Origin: Pseudomonas sp. C2B4
GTDB lineage: Bacteria > Pseudomonadota > Gammaproteobacteria > Pseudomonadales > Pseudomonadaceae
Assembly: GCF_013359695.1 (NCBI RefSeq)
Contig: NZ_JABFMU010000005.1
Span: 62,001 to 126,000 of the forward strand
Length of the DNA: 64,000 nucleotides
Direction: 5' to 3'
Shown one piece after another: positions 45,291-55,052 of the stretch. Within the stretch, counting starts at the first letter, position 1. Each line of letters starts with the position of its first letter. The notes below the pieces were generated by a model, which was given only the letters and a program-made list of their open reading frames with translations, did not search any database and had not been told where the DNA came from. Made by a program: the position numbers and the translations under genes.

Positions 45291-46604
45291 ATGAAAACCC
45301 CGGTTTGGTTCCCCCAGAGTTTCTTCTCCCGCACCCTTTGGCTGGTGCTGATCGTCGTTCTGTTTTCGAAGGCACTGACCCTCGTTTATCTGTTGATGAA
45401 CGAAGACGTGCTGGTGGACCGTCAATACAGCCACGGCGTTGCCCTGACGTTGCGTGCTTATTGGGCCGCCGATGAAAACAACCGGGACAGGATTGCCGAG
45501 GCTGCGACCTTGATCCGGGTAGTGGGCGCTGGCGTACCGGAAGGTGAACAACACTGGCCCTATAGTGAAATCTATCAGCGGCAAATGCAGGCTGAACTGG
45601 GGGCCGACACCGAAGTGCGATTACGCATGCATTCGCCACCGGCATTGTGGGTTCGAGCGCCAAGCCTGGGTGACGGCTGGTTGAAAGTGCCGCTGTATCC
45701 GCATCCGCTGCGCGGTCAGAAAATCTGGAATGTGCTTGGCTGGTTCCTGGCCATTGGCCTGCTGTCCACGGCGTCGGCGTGGATATTCGTCAGCCAGCTC
45801 AATCAACCTCTGAAACGTCTGGTCTACGCCGCGCGGCAGCTCGGTCAGGGACGTAGCGTGCGTCTGCCGATCAGCGATACACCCAGCGAAATGACCGAGG
45901 TGTATCGCGCCTTCAACCAGATGGCCGAAGATGTCGAGCAGGCCGGTCGCGAACGTGAACTGATGTTGGCAGGGGTGTCCCATGACTTGCGTACGCCGTT
46001 GACCCGCTTGCGGTTATCCCTGGAGCTGATGGGGGACCGCAGCGATCTGACCGACGACATGGTTCGCGACATTGAAGACATGGATGCGATTCTCGACCAG
46101 TTCCTAGCGTTCATTCGTGACGGTCGTGACGAGTCGGTGGAAGAGGTCGACCTGAGCGACCTGGTGCGCGAAGTCGCCGCACCGTACAACCAGAACGAAG
46201 AGAAAGTGCGCTTGCGCCTGGAGCCGATCCAGCCGTTTCCATTGCGCCGGGTGTCGATGAAGCGGTTGCTGAACAACCTGATCGGCAACGCCTTGCATCA
46301 CGCAGGCAGCGGGGTCGAAGTGGCGGCGTATGTGTCCGGAGATACCAGCGCGCCGTACGTGGTATTGAGCGTCATGGACCGTGGCGCCGGCATTGATCCA
46401 TCGGAGCTGGAAGCGATCTTCAACCCGTTTACCCGGGGCGATCGTGCCCGTGGCGGCAAGGGCACCGGGTTGGGGTTGGCGATTGTGAAGCGGATTGCAT
46501 CGATGCATGGCGGCAATGTTGAACTGCGCAACCGCGAGGGTGGTGGGCTGGAAGCTCGGGTGCGCTTGCCGCTGGGGTTGATGCTGCCAAGGGATGCCGT
46601 TTAG
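45291..46604 (+). CDS. envZ: Sensor histidine kinase EnvZ
   Basis: A 437-residue membrane kinase: TM1 (about residues 14-36), a periplasmic domain, TM2 (about 148-168), HAMP, and HisKA with phospho-acceptor His231 (AGVSHDLRTPLTRLRL). The ATPase domain has N box LLNNLIGNALHHA, G1 DRGAGID and G2 GKGTGLGLAIVKRI. It phosphorylates and dephosphorylates OmpR. The start ATG at 45291 lacks a strong ribosome site, and the gap contains a hairpin, so its level may be set lower than OmpR. Confidence 0.92.
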   Translation: MKTPVWFPQSFFSRTLWLVLIVVLFSKALTLVYLLMNEDVLVDRQYSHGVALTLRAYWAADENNRDRIAEAATLIRVVGAGVPEGEQHWPYSEIYQRQMQAELGADTEVRLRMHSPPALWVRAPSLGDGWLKVPLYPHPLRGQKIWNVLGWFLAIGLLSTASAWIFVSQLNQPLKRLVYAARQLGQGRSVRLPISDTPSEMTEVYRAFNQMAEDVEQAGRERELMLAGVSHDLRTPLTRLRLSLELMGDRSDLTDDMVRDIEDMDAILDQFLAFIRDGRDESVEEVDLSDLVREVAAPYNQNEEKVRLRLEPIQPFPLRRVSMKRLLNNLIGNALHHAGSGVEVAAYVSGDTSAPYVVLSVMDRGAGIDPSELEAIFNPFTRGDRARGGKGTGLGLAIVKRIASMHGGNVELRNREGGGLEARVRLPLGLMLPRDAV

Positions 46605-46631
46605 CGCCGAAAATCTCGGTGATGTTAAGGG

Positions 46632-46700
46632 CCTCTTCGCGAGCAGGCTCGCTCCCACAGTTGAAATGCCTCCATTGTGGGAGCGAGCCTGCTCGCGAAG
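46632..46700. repeat. REP inverted pair
   Basis: TTCGCGAGCAGGCTCGCTCC near 46636 faces GTGGGAGCGAGCCTGCTCGC from 46677, between convergent envZ and rimK. Confidence 0.85.
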
Positions 46701-46730
46701 TCGGCATCCCTGCCGCCGAAAGTGTTCGAG

Positions 46731-47636
46731 TCAGCCCTTCCCTTTAGTCCGCGTCATATTCGGACCACCGTTCTTTTCCAGGTGCTCAATGATGATTCCC
46801 GCCACGTTCTTCCCGGTGGTGGTCTCAATCCCTTCCAGCCCCGGCGACGAGTTCACTTCCATCACCAGCGGCCCGTGATTGGACCGCAGGATATCCACAC
46901 CCGCTACCGCCAGGCCCATGACCTTCGCTGCCCGCAAAGCGGTCATGCGCTCCTCCGGGGTGATCTTGATCAGGCTGGCGCTGCCGCCGCGATGCAGGTT
47001 GGAGCGGAACTCGCCGGGTTTGGCCTGGCGCTTCATCGCCGCAATCACCTTGTCGCCCACAACGAAGCAACGAATGTCTGCTCCGCCGGCTTCCTTGATG
47101 TACTCCTGGACCATAATGTTTTGCTTGAGGCCCATGAACGCCTCGATCACCGACTCCGCCGCCGTGGCGGTTTCGCACAGCACCACGCCAATGCCCTGGG
47201 TGCCTTCCAGCACCTTGATCACCAGCGGTGCGCCGTTGACCATTTCGATCAGGTCGGGAATGTCATCCGGCGAGTGGGCAAACCCGGTGACCGGCAAACC
47301 GATTCCGCGACGCGACAACAATTGCAGCGAACGCAGTTTGTCCCTGGAGCGGGCGATGGCTACGGATTCGTTGAGCGGGAAGACCCCCATCATTTCGAAC
47401 TGGCGCAACACCGCGCAGCCATAAAACGTGACCGACGCACCGATTCGCGGGATCACCGCGTCGAAACCCTCCAGCGGTTTGCCGCGATAGTGGATCTGCG
47501 GCTTGTGGCTGGCGATGTTCATGTAGGCGCGCAGGGTATCGACCACCACCATTTCATGGCCGCGTTCGGTACCGGCTTCGACCAGGCGACGGGTGGAATA
47601 CAGACGCGGGTTCCGCGACAGCACAGCGATCTTCAT
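46731..47636 (-). CDS. rimK: Ribosomal protein S6 glutamate ligase RimK
   Basis: A 301-residue ATP-grasp ligase: [18 protein letters not shown] start, then [16 protein letters not shown], the ATP-binding [16 protein letters not shown], and the metal site [14 protein letters not shown]. RimK adds glutamate residues to the C-terminus of ribosomal protein S6. In P. fluorescens the rimABK operon links ribosome modification to adaptation and plant colonisation. It overlaps rimB by four bases and is last in the operon. Confidence 0.93.
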   Translation of the reverse strand: MKIAVLSRNPRLYSTRRLVEAGTERGHEMVVVDTLRAYMNIASHKPQIHYRGKPLEGFDAVIPRIGASVTFYGCAVLRQFEMMGVFPLNESVAIARSRDKLRSLQLLSRRGIGLPVTGFAHSPDDIPDLIEMVNGAPLVIKVLEGTQGIGVVLCETATAAESVIEAFMGLKQNIMVQEYIKEAGGADIRCFVVGDKVIAAMKRQAKPGEFRSNLHRGGSASLIKITPEERMTALRAAKVMGLAVAGVDILRSNHGPLVMEVNSSPGLEGIETTTGKNVAGIIIEHLEKNGGPNMTRTKGKG

Positions 47637-48112
47637 GCAACACCTGTGGAGGAGGTAGATACCGGGAACACCGGCTTGTCTTGTACATACTTGATGCCCG
47701 GATTGACCACCAATTGGCCATCGATCAGGGCTTTGGAGCCGAGTAGCAGGCGATAACGCATGGACTTGCGGCAGGCCAGCGTGAACTGGACCCGCCAGAC
47801 CCGATCACCGAGGGCCAGGGTGGTGCTGATCACGTATCGCACCTGCGCGTGACCGTTAGAGCTTTTAATGGTTTTCATCGTCACCAGCGGTGCTTCGCAG
47901 CGACGGTGACGCAACTGGACCACCGTGCCCAGGTGCGCGGTGAAGCGCACCCACTGCTCGCCGTCGCGGTCGAAAGGTTCGATGTCGGTGGCATGCAGGC
48001 TGGAGGTGCTGGCGCCGGTGTCGATTTTTGCCCGAAGGCCCGCGACTCCCAGATCCGGGAGCGCCACCCACTCGCGCAGACCGACAACGGTCAAATGATC
48101 AAATGTCTTCAA
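47633..48112 (-). CDS. rimB: Retropepsin-like protease RimB (PF05618 type)
   Basis: A 159-residue member of the so-called ATP-dependent zinc protease family (PF05618), with the aspartic-protease motif [14 protein letters not shown] near residues 28-41, and [14 protein letters not shown] later. In pseudomonads it is the RimB partner that counteracts RimK modification. The start is TTG at 48112, overlapping the rimA stop as TTGA, which suggests translational re-initiation. The [20 protein letters not shown]-terminus is family-typical, supporting the rare start. Confidence 0.85.
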   Translation of the reverse strand: MKTFDHLTVVGLREWVALPDLGVAGLRAKIDTGASTSSLHATDIEPFDRDGEQWVRFTAHLGTVVQLRHRRCEAPLVTMKTIKSSNGHAQVRYVISTTLALGDRVWRVQFTLACRKSMRYRLLLGSKALIDGQLVVNPGIKYVQDKPVFPVSTSSTGVA

Positions 48113-48249
48113 AATTGCTCAACCGGTAGAAACCACGGTGGCCGCAGGCGGCCGAATTCGCGGTATTCACGCAGAATAATGGTTAAAAGGCGACAGATAT
48201 CTACGGCCCGGAATACCAGCCCCTCAGGGAGGTTATGGAATGTCAGCAT
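48109..48249 (-). CDS. rimA: Small protein, probable RimA
   Basis: A 46-residue frame (begins MLTFHNLPEGLVFRAVDICR, ends [10 protein letters not shown]) directly before rimB and overlapping it by four bases. Its place matches rimA, the first small gene of the rimABK operon described in P. fluorescens. CGGA lies eight bases before the ATG. The sequence is too short for motif analysis, and the name rests on position. In-frame sequence continues upstream to 48357 but would overlap the divergent hslR start. Confidence 0.6.
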   Translation of the reverse strand: MLTFHNLPEGLVFRAVDICRLLTIILREYREFGRLRPPWFLPVEQF

Positions 48250-48328
48250 TGTAGTCCGGGATGGCGGAATTCTTGGCACGACAGAAACGGTAGTACAGTT
48301 CACTAATATTTCAGAGTGAGGAAATCCC

Positions 48329-48733
48329 ATGGCACAAAAAAACGAAGAGGACGACAAAGTCCGCCTCGATAAATGGTTGTGGGCCGCGCGTTTTTACAAG
48401 ACACGAGCCTTGGCCAAAGCGGCGATTGAAAGCGGGAAGGTGCATTGCCGTGGTGAGCGCTGCAAGCCGGGCAAGGAACCACGCATCGGCGATGAATTTG
48501 TGATTCGCACCGGTTTCGATGAACGCACGGTGGTGGTCCAGGCGCTGTCGATCGTGCGCCGTGGCGCCCCGGAGGCGCAGACGCTGTATGCCGAAACCGA
48601 AGCCAGCATCGCCAAGCGCGAAAATGCAGCCGCCGAGCGCAAGGCTGGTGCACTTGGCGTGAGCACCGATGGTAAACCGAGCAAGAAACAGCGACGGGAT
48701 CTGTTCAAGTTTCGTGGCAGCAGTAACGACTGA
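48329..48733 (+). CDS. hslR: Heat-shock protein Hsp15 (S4 RNA-binding)
   Basis: A 134-residue Hsp15 with the S4 domain at the N-terminus (VRLDKWLWAARFYKTRALAK, GKVHCRGERCKPG) and a basic, lysine-rich C-terminal tail (ERKAGALGVSTDGKPSKKQRRD). It binds stalled 50S subunits carrying nascent chains. GAGTGAGG precedes the ATG. It is followed 330 bases later by hslO, as in many gammaproteobacteria. Confidence 0.92.
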   Translation: MAQKNEEDDKVRLDKWLWAARFYKTRALAKAAIESGKVHCRGERCKPGKEPRIGDEFVIRTGFDERTVVVQALSIVRRGAPEAQTLYAETEASIAKRENAAAERKAGALGVSTDGKPSKKQRRDLFKFRGSSND

Positions 48734-49064
48734 ACCTCTTCGACCAGCCAGGCGAATCATTGTCTTTGAACGTGACAGACTTGTAATTCCCCGGACGAGC
48801 AACCATATCGGGGGATTCGCCAGCGGGGCATCGGGCGGCAAAACAGCCACTCGTCGAAAATCACCACGACCTCTGAGCCATGAGCCATAACCAGAGGGCC
48901 GGTGCAGTCAGAGGTCGGGAGAGTACCGGCCATCTTGCTTGGAACAATCCCGGATTGTTCCTAAAATGCCGGGTATCACCAGGCATTTTGCGCACCCAGC
49001 GTGCAGCCAAAGCGCGATTTTCACCGTTGAAACCCTATTGTTACCCATTCAGATACCCAGACTT
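48734..49064. other. hslR-hslO intergenic region with two inverted repeats
   Basis: 330 bases with no gene. GAACAATC (48942-48949) and GATTGTTC (48953-48960) form a perfect 8-bp palindrome with a 3-base centre. AAAATGCC (48963-48970) and GGCATTTT (48982-48989) form a terminator-like stem with a short T-run. The first may be an operator, the second a weak terminator of hslR. Confidence 0.45.
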
Positions 49065-49967
49065 ATGACCGATCTAGCGGATACCGACTTCACCCAACGC
49101 TTCATCTTCGATGACAGCGACACCCGCGGCGAGATGGTCTCGCTGGAGCTCAGCTACGCCGAAGTCCTGGCCAAACACGCCTATCCGGAGCCGGTCGCGC
49201 AATTGCTCGGCGAATTGATGGCGGCCGCGGCATTGCTGGTCGGCACCTTGAAGTTCGATGGATTGCTGATCCTTCAGGCCCGCTCCGAAGGCCCGATTCC
49301 GTTGCTGATGATCGAGTGCTCCAGCGAGCGCGACATCCGTGGCCTGGCCCGTTACGAGGCGGACCGGATCGCTCCTGACGCGACACTTTCCAACCTGATG
49401 CCGGAGGGTTCGCTGACATTGACCATCGACCCCAAGCAGGGCCAGCGCTACCAGGGTGTCGTCGATCTCGACGGCGAAAACCTGTCCGAGTGCTTTACCA
49501 ACTACTTCGTCATGTCCCAGCAGATTGGTACGCGCATCAAGCTCTGCGCCGATGGCCGTCGCTCGCGTGGCATGCTGCTGCAGCAGTTGCCCGCCGACCG
49601 CCTGAAAGACGAAGAAGAACGCGCCGCCAACTGGCAGCACCTCACCGCGCTGGCCGGGACAATGACCGCCGATGAACTGCTGAGCCTGGACAACGAAACC
49701 GTGCTCCATCGTCTCTACCACGAAGAGCAGGTGCGTCTTTTCGATGTGCAGAAACTGCGCTTCCGTTGCAGCTGCTCACGCGAACGTTCGGCCAATGCGC
49801 TGGTCAGTCTGGGTAGGGAAGACGCGCAAAAACTGGTGGTTGAACACGGTGGTCACATCGAGATCGATTGTCAGTTTTGCAACCAGCAGTACCTGTTTGA
49901 CGCCGCCGATGTCACTCAACTGTTCGCCGGCGCGGGTGTCGATTCACCGTCAGATACCCGTCACTAA
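49065..49967 (+). CDS. hslO: Redox-regulated chaperone Hsp33
   Basis: A 300-residue Hsp33. The zinc/redox switch is intact: Cys235-X-Cys237 (FRCSCSRE) and Cys269-X2-Cys272 (IDCQFCNQQ). The N-terminal substrate-binding domain ([19 protein letters not shown]) is typical. Oxidation releases zinc and turns on holdase activity. The ATG at 49065 fits the family; the open frame extends to 48939 without a ribosome site. Confidence 0.93.
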   Translation: MTDLADTDFTQRFIFDDSDTRGEMVSLELSYAEVLAKHAYPEPVAQLLGELMAAAALLVGTLKFDGLLILQARSEGPIPLLMIECSSERDIRGLARYEADRIAPDATLSNLMPEGSLTLTIDPKQGQRYQGVVDLDGENLSECFTNYFVMSQQIGTRIKLCADGRRSRGMLLQQLPADRLKDEEERAANWQHLTALAGTMTADELLSLDNETVLHRLYHEEQVRLFDVQKLRFRCSCSRERSANALVSLGREDAQKLVVEHGGHIEIDCQFCNQQYLFDAADVTQLFAGAGVDSPSDTRH

Positions 49968-50148
49968 AACGATTCAGCGCAGGTAAATTCACTGGTTAGT
50001 GCCGGAATAACGCCGTTACGACGGGAGGGCCCTACTCTTTTTGGGCTTTTCTGGCATAATCCGGCCCACTTTTTTCGCGGTAGTAGTGCACGACTTTCTA
50101 CTACAAAACGTTTGGAGCACACTCGGCCACTGGCCGACGGGGAACCTC

Positions 50149-51690
50149 ATGACGCAAGCCAATAACGCCGTGTACACCGATCTGAGTGTTGATGATCTGG
50201 TTAAAGAAGCCTTGAACCGCGGTGAAGGCGAGCTTGCCGATACCGGCGCACTGGTTGTTCGCACCGGTCACCGTACCGGCCGTTCGCCAGTCGATCGTTT
50301 CATCGTTGAAGAGCCGACCACTCAGGCCGCCATCGCCTGGGGCCCGATCAACCGCAAGTTCCCGGCCGACAAGTTCGATGCCCTGTGGGCTCGCGTCGAG
50401 GCGTTCAACAACGCGCAAGAGCATTTCGTTTCCCACGTCCACGTAGGCGCCGCCTCCGAGCACTACCTGGCTGTGAAGATGACCACCCAGACCGCTTGGC
50501 AGAACCTGTTCGGCCGCTGCCTGTTCATCAATCCGGCCCAGTACAACCCGGCTGGCCGTGAAGAGTGGCAGGTGCTCAACGTTGCCAACTTCGAGTGCGT
50601 GCCAGAGCGTGACGGCACCAACTCCGACGGCTGCGTGATCATCAACTTCGCTCAGAAGAAAGTGCTGATCGCTGGCATGCGTTACGCCGGTGAGATGAAA
50701 AAAGCCATGTTCTCCGTGCAGAACTTCCTGCTGCCGGCTGCTGACGTGCTGCCAATGCACTGCGCTGCCAACATCGGCGAAGAAGGCGACGTGACCCTGT
50801 TCTTCGGTCTGTCGGGCACTGGTAAAACCACCCTGTCCGCCGACGAAAGCCGTTACCTGATCGGTGACGACGAGCACGGCTGGGGCGAAGGCGTTGTCTT
50901 CAACATCGAAGGCGGCTGCTACGCCAAGTGCATCGACCTGTCCGAGAAGAACGAGCCGGTCATCTGGAAAGCCATCAAGCACGGCGCGGTCCTGGAAAAC
51001 GTCGTCATCGATGACGCCAAGCACGCCGACTACGCTGATGTCAGCCTGACCCAGAACAGCCGCGCCGCGTACCCGCTGGAGCACGTTGCCAAGCGTTCCG
51101 AGAAGAACCTCGGTGGCGAGCCAAACGCTGTGATCTTCCTGACCTGCGACCTGACTGGCGTGCTGCCGCCAGTGTCGATCCTCAACGAAGAACAAGCGGC
51201 CTACCACTTCCTGTCCGGCTACACCGCTCTGGTGGGTTCGACGGAAATGGGTTCGGGCAGCGGCATCAAGTCGACCTTCTCCACCTGCTTCGGCGCACCG
51301 TTCTTCCCGCGTCCGGCTGGCGAATACGCTGAACTGCTGATCAAGCGCATCCGCGGCTTCGGCTCCAAGGTCTACCTGGTCAACACCGGCTGGACCGGCG
51401 GCGGCTACGGTGTCGGCAAGCGCTTCAACATTCCGACCACCCGTGCGGTGATCGCAGCGATCCAGAGCGGCGCGCTGATCGGTACCGAGACCGAGCACCT
51501 GGACACCATCAACCTCGACGTGCCAGTGGCCGTACCGGGCGTTGAGACTGGCCTGCTGAACCCGCGCAACACCTGGGCTGATAAAGCTGCCTACGACGAA
51601 GCCGCCAAAGCACTGGCCGGCCTGTTCATCGAGAACTTCAAGAAGTTCGAAGTGAGCGACGCGATCAAGGCTGCGGGTCCAAAGTTGTAA
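50149..51690 (+). CDS. pckA: Phosphoenolpyruvate carboxykinase (ATP)
   Basis: A 513-residue ATP-dependent PEP carboxykinase, the expected pseudomonad length. Kinase-1a P-loop [13 protein letters not shown] is near residue 220, with [16 protein letters not shown], and [11 protein letters not shown] in the N-terminal oxaloacetate region. It converts oxaloacetate to PEP, the entry to gluconeogenesis. It has its own promoter region (49968-50148) and a strong terminator. GGGGAACC is the only weak ribosome site upstream of the ATG. Confidence 0.95.
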   Translation: MTQANNAVYTDLSVDDLVKEALNRGEGELADTGALVVRTGHRTGRSPVDRFIVEEPTTQAAIAWGPINRKFPADKFDALWARVEAFNNAQEHFVSHVHVGAASEHYLAVKMTTQTAWQNLFGRCLFINPAQYNPAGREEWQVLNVANFECVPERDGTNSDGCVIINFAQKKVLIAGMRYAGEMKKAMFSVQNFLLPAADVLPMHCAANIGEEGDVTLFFGLSGTGKTTLSADESRYLIGDDEHGWGEGVVFNIEGGCYAKCIDLSEKNEPVIWKAIKHGAVLENVVIDDAKHADYADVSLTQNSRAAYPLEHVAKRSEKNLGGEPNAVIFLTCDLTGVLPPVSILNEEQAAYHFLSGYTALVGSTEMGSGSGIKSTFSTCFGAPFFPRPAGEYAELLIKRIRGFGSKVYLVNTGWTGGGYGVGKRFNIPTTRAVIAAIQSGALIGTETEHLDTINLDVPVAVPGVETGLLNPRNTWADKAAYDEAAKALAGLFIENFKKFEVSDAIKAAGPKL

Positions 51691-51709
51691 GTGTTGGATT
51701 GAAGCAATG

Positions 51710-51738
51710 AAAAAGCCGCCCCTAGGGGCGGCTTTTTT
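51710..51738 (+). terminator. Rho-independent terminator of pckA
   Basis: A 13-bp perfect stem (AAAAAGCCGCCCC 51710-51722, GGGGCGGCTTTTT 51725-51737) with a TA centre and T-run. The A-run on the left makes it work for the convergent minus-strand EamA gene too. Confidence 0.93.
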
Positions 51739-51749
51739 GTGCGCGTTTG

Positions 51750-52616
51750 TCAGGTCTTCAGGTGCAAGACAAATGCCCCTGCCAGCACCAGGACAACGCC
51801 CAGCACTTGCACCTTCCCCAACCTCTCCTTGAAAAACACATAGCCCAGAATCGCCGCAATCCCGCCGGATAACGTGCTGATCACCGTCACCACCGAAACC
51901 GAGCCCGCCACCGCTCCCCAGGCAAACGACGAGAAGCCTCCGAGGTTCATCAGGCTCGCACCGGTCAATGTCAGGCAGTTTTTCAGCGGCGGGATTTTCA
52001 GGCCGTCCTCGATCCTGAGAACGATCACCACCAGCACAATCAGGCCCACCAGATAAGCCAGCCACAGCATCATCACCGGCCCCAGCACGGGCAGAACGAA
52101 GCGGCCTTGCAACCAGAAACTGGTGCCGTAGAAAACAGCCGCCAGCAACGCGTACGCAATCGAGCTGCTGGCTTTGGAGGTATGGGGCACCTTCGGGTCG
52201 GAATGAATGCTGGAGAGGACAACGCCGATCACGCACAGCGCGATACACAACAATTGAAGCAGGCTGATCTTCTCCCCGCCGGCCCAGGACAGCAACGTCG
52301 TCACCACGCCGTAAGAGGTCACCAGCGGCGCCACGATCGAGGCTTTGCCGAGGGCGAAGGCTTTGGACAGGGCTAGCGCGCCGGACACGGTCAACGCCGC
52401 GGCGGCAATACCGATCAGCCAGGTCTCGAGCGGGGCGGCCATGGAGCGGAGAATGAACATGGGGAAGGCGATCATCAGCAGGCTCATGATGCTGAAGCCC
52501 AACGCCTGACCGAAGTAAACGGCGCGTTTGACGCCGACTGCGCGGGCATTCAAACCCACCAGAAAATCCGTGCCGCCCCAAAGCAAGGCGGCCAGCAAAC
52601 CCATCAGAACGTCCAC
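51750..52616 (-). CDS. DMT-superfamily (EamA) transporter
   Basis: A 288-residue protein with about ten membrane helices arranged as two EamA halves (GLLAALLWGGTDFLVGLNA start; second half from about residue 150, IAYALLAAVFYGTSFWLQG). It is a drug/metabolite transporter of unknown substrate. Monocistronic and convergent with pckA, sharing its terminator. Confidence 0.85.
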   Translation of the reverse strand: MDVLMGLLAALLWGGTDFLVGLNARAVGVKRAVYFGQALGFSIMSLLMIAFPMFILRSMAAPLETWLIGIAAAALTVSGALALSKAFALGKASIVAPLVTSYGVVTTLLSWAGGEKISLLQLLCIALCVIGVVLSSIHSDPKVPHTSKASSSIAYALLAAVFYGTSFWLQGRFVLPVLGPVMMLWLAYLVGLIVLVVIVLRIEDGLKIPPLKNCLTLTGASLMNLGGFSSFAWGAVAGSVSVVTVISTLSGGIAAILGYVFFKERLGKVQVLGVVLVLAGAFVLHLKT

Positions 52617-52647
52617 GCAATATCCTTATCATTATGCGCCGGGGACG

Positions 52648-53001
52648 TTACAGACCTTCAAGCTCTTGGGTGTCCCAGCGTTGGGCCTTGATAGCCCGGT
52701 AGAGCATGCCGATGGTCAATGGTTCCTTGTCGCCGCGACCCTTGGCTTTGCGCTTCAGATACACATCGTAGCCTTCGGGCTGGAAATAGCGATAACTGTC
52801 GTAATCCACGAAATCGATGGCGAACTGCTCTTCCAGGGTTTCGATCAGATGCTGTGCGTCGGCGCCGTTGCAGGCGAGGTCGACATTGATTGATGTGGTG
52901 AGGTGGATGGTTTTGCGTTCAGGGAGACCGATTTCTTCGTGTAGCAGCTGCATGAGCTGGTGCATGGTGGGGGCGTCGGGGAAGTTTGGGGCGAGCTGCA
53001 T
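52648..53001 (-). CDS. DUF1493-family small protein
   Basis: A 117-residue protein matching the DUF1493 pattern (acyl-carrier-protein-like helical layout): LMQLLHEEIGLPERKTIHLT, then SINVDLACNGADAQHLIETLEEQFAIDFVD and YRYFQPEGYDVYL. In related proteins the central position resembles an ACP-like region, but no Ser for phosphopantetheine is evident (Asn-Gly-Ala-Asp here). The function is unknown. ATG 53001 (GGATA upstream) is chosen; ATG 53046, adding 15 residues, is also possible. Confidence 0.65.
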   Translation of the reverse strand: MQLAPNFPDAPTMHQLMQLLHEEIGLPERKTIHLTTSINVDLACNGADAQHLIETLEEQFAIDFVDYDSYRYFQPEGYDVYLKRKAKGRGDKEPLTIGMLYRAIKAQRWDTQELEGL

Positions 53002-53067
53002 GGCAAGGTATCCGGTTGAGGTAGGGCGGATCTTATTGTTTTTCATCAGGTAGAGCGCTTTATCGTT

Positions 53068-53094
53068 CTTCGCGAGCAGGCTCGCTCCCACATG
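53068..53094. repeat. Single REP unit
   Basis: CTTCGCGAGCAGGCTCGCTC stands alone, without an inverted partner, between two small minus-strand genes. Confidence 0.75.
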
Positions 53095-53104
53095 GGGAAT
53101 GTGG

Positions 53105-53395
53105 TTAGCGGGTGGTTTTGGGTAGGCGCTGCCGGGCAATGTCGAGTAGGTCGTTGCCGTCCTGGGTCAGCAGGTACAGCGCGCTGACAATGTTGGGGAT
53201 GTCGCTGGCGTCGGCCTGTTTGAAGCACAGGCAGTATAGGGTTTCGAGCAGGTTGCTGGCGGCGCGGATGCGTTGGCGGGCGGCGTCGAGGATTTCGAAG
53301 GGATCGGCGTCTGTATCGATGACAAGCACCGCAGTTTCGCTGTAACTGGATTTGAGCGGGCGGTAGCGGTCGGTCATTGGATCAGCGTTCTTCAT
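53105..53395 (-). CDS. Small helical protein, DUF3077-like
   Basis: A 96-residue, mostly helical protein (DADPFEILDAARQRIRAASN, LYLLTQDGNDLLDIARQRL). It resembles the small pseudomonad DUF3077-type proteins in length and in the pattern of an Ala-rich helix, a Cys-containing middle helix and a final LLDIA helix. The family call is tentative. The ATG at 53395 has AGGA upstream. A later start at 53377 (MTDRYRP) is possible. No function. Confidence 0.55.
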   Translation of the reverse strand: MKNADPMTDRYRPLKSSYSETAVLVIDTDADPFEILDAARQRIRAASNLLETLYCLCFKQADASDIPNIVSALYLLTQDGNDLLDIARQRLPKTTR

Positions 53396-53426
53396 CGAGG
53401 TAGTCCTGTGCGAAATCGGCAAGTGT

Positions 53427-53722
53427 TCCCGGCAGGCCGAGACACCGTTTTCAGCCGCGCCGGAAACTATAGAAGGATCAATCAGCGAGGGACAAGACGA
53501 CGCTAGGGGACGGCTCTCGTAGGGCTTTTATCGTCGTTCGAGGAAGGAGACTACGCACCAAAGCTGGTTTTTAGTTGTGAGGTCGCTATCGGTAAAAAAG
53601 CCTACGGTGTTATCAGGCAATGCATGGCTAATCTCGGCAGGAGGCGCCTAAGAGTCTGTAAGGTTTTTCGTAAGGGTGAAACTTGAGCCCGTGCGACGGG
53701 GGGCGGGCTCTGCGATCATGTA
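53427..53722. other. Intergenic region ending in a GC-rich hairpin
   Basis: About 300 bases without a gene. GAGCCCG (53685-53691) and CGGGCTC (53704-53710) form a hairpin just after the S8 protease stop. On the minus strand it is followed by AAGTTTC, so it is at best a weak terminator of that gene. Confidence 0.4.
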
Positions 53723-54787
53723 TTAGTCAGCGTGGAGTTTGGGTGGCGTATGCGATGCTGCATCAAGGTCCATCATTCCCCGGCCGTAAGCCTCGCTGTT
53801 GGCATAGATACCCGTGCGATTGGCCGTCGCCAGCAAGTGTTCGCGTATCTGTTGCGCGCTGAGTTCCGGGTAGCGGCTTTGCAGTGCCGCCAGCGCTCCA
53901 CTGACGAGCGCAGTGGCGGGTGAGGTGCCTGCGGTCTGCACGTACTTGCCGTCTTTTCCTGTGGTCAGAAGGCCTTGGCCAGCACCCGAATCTCCGCCCG
54001 GAACGGCAATGCACCACGCCGCCGCCACGCCGCAGAAATTGGATTTGGCATTGATGACGCTGCCATCGTTTTTCAGTGCAACGACAGCGATCCAGCCTTT
54101 CTCCAGTTCAGGCAGGGCAAGCGGCAGGCCAGGCTCCGCCAGCGGTTCGCGCTTGAGTTCATTGCCGGTTGGAAAGACCAGCACCGCACCCTCCTTGACC
54201 AGTTTTCGGGCGGTCACCAGCGACTGCGGCATTACCTGGTTGTAGCGTGCCTCAGTGATCTCGGTCGCGGGAATCGAATTAGCCCAGGAGTTGCTCAGAA
54301 TACGTGCGCCTTTGTCGAATCCATCCTGCCAGGACAGGGCGATTTCATCATCGAAAAAGAACGGTTCGTTATCGTCGCCGAAACGGAAGGGGATCAGTTG
54401 TGCATTGAAAGCGACGCCGTGCATGCCCTGATTATTTTTATTGGCGGCGAGTATGCCGGCCATTTGAGTGCCGTGCCCGAGGCGGTCGTGCGTAGCGGGA
54501 CGGTTTTCGACATGATCGAATCCGGGGTCAGCGATTCTGCCTTCAAATTCCGACAGATCGGTATTCAGCCCTGAGTCGATCAATGCGACGGTCACACCCT
54601 GGCCGGTGCCGCCGCGTGCATAAAGGTGTGATGCCTTGATAACTGACAGCCCTTTCTGAGCTTGATATTCAGGCGTTTCGAATGTGCCTCGTTCGACAGT
54701 GGGCTGATCGGGGATCGTCAGGCATCCGGCGAGAAACAGTGGCATTGTCAGCGCGAGGGCAAAATGAAATGTATTGGGTTGGAGCAT
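53723..54787 (-). CDS. Lipoprotein S8 (subtilisin-type) serine peptidase
   Basis: A 354-residue protein with a lipoprotein signal (LALTMPLFLAGC, Cys22) and a subtilase domain: catalytic Asp71 (VALIDSGLNTD), His105 (RLGHGTQMAGILA), oxyanion Asn209 (FPTGNE) and Ser289 (AGTSPATALVSG). The serine motif reads GTSPATA where most members have GTSMAAP, which is tolerated in some subfamilies. There is no clear propeptide. Likely membrane-anchored on the periplasmic or surface side. The ATG at 54787 has AAGGA upstream. Monocistronic. The target is unknown. Confidence 0.85.
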   Translation of the reverse strand: MLQPNTFHFALALTMPLFLAGCLTIPDQPTVERGTFETPEYQAQKGLSVIKASHLYARGGTGQGVTVALIDSGLNTDLSEFEGRIADPGFDHVENRPATHDRLGHGTQMAGILAANKNNQGMHGVAFNAQLIPFRFGDDNEPFFFDDEIALSWQDGFDKGARILSNSWANSIPATEITEARYNQVMPQSLVTARKLVKEGAVLVFPTGNELKREPLAEPGLPLALPELEKGWIAVVALKNDGSVINAKSNFCGVAAAWCIAVPGGDSGAGQGLLTTGKDGKYVQTAGTSPATALVSGALAALQSRYPELSAQQIREHLLATANRTGIYANSEAYGRGMMDLDAASHTPPKLHAD

Positions 54788-55052
54788 GTTCGGTCCTTCG
54801 AATAGGTCTGCGCCCTCCAGGTTGTTTGCCAATGAAGTCTTCGCGCAGAGTTGCGTTGCTGGTGGCGAACCTTACCTGCGAATGGGCAGTCGTTATCAGG
54901 TGGCAAAGTGCTCCGTGTATTTCAATCTGTGGCGCAAGCAGAGTGGGTTGAGGCTGTATCATTCCGTATCGTTTTAGCCCCGACCTTTTCTCGACGCGCT
55001 GCCATCGCCGACTAGGCTTTGCCCATCGCAGCGGTCAACGGAGTGACAGCTT

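Noticed and set aside
49968..50148. Defined promoter for pckA (CATAAT near 50055)
   Set aside because: The -10-like CATAAT has no -35 element at the right distance, so it is not listed as a feature.
50101..52632. Very long minus-strand open frame opposite pckA and overlapping the EamA gene
   Set aside because: It spans a perfect terminator and two well-supported genes, and its translation resembles no protein family. It is a GC-bias artefact.
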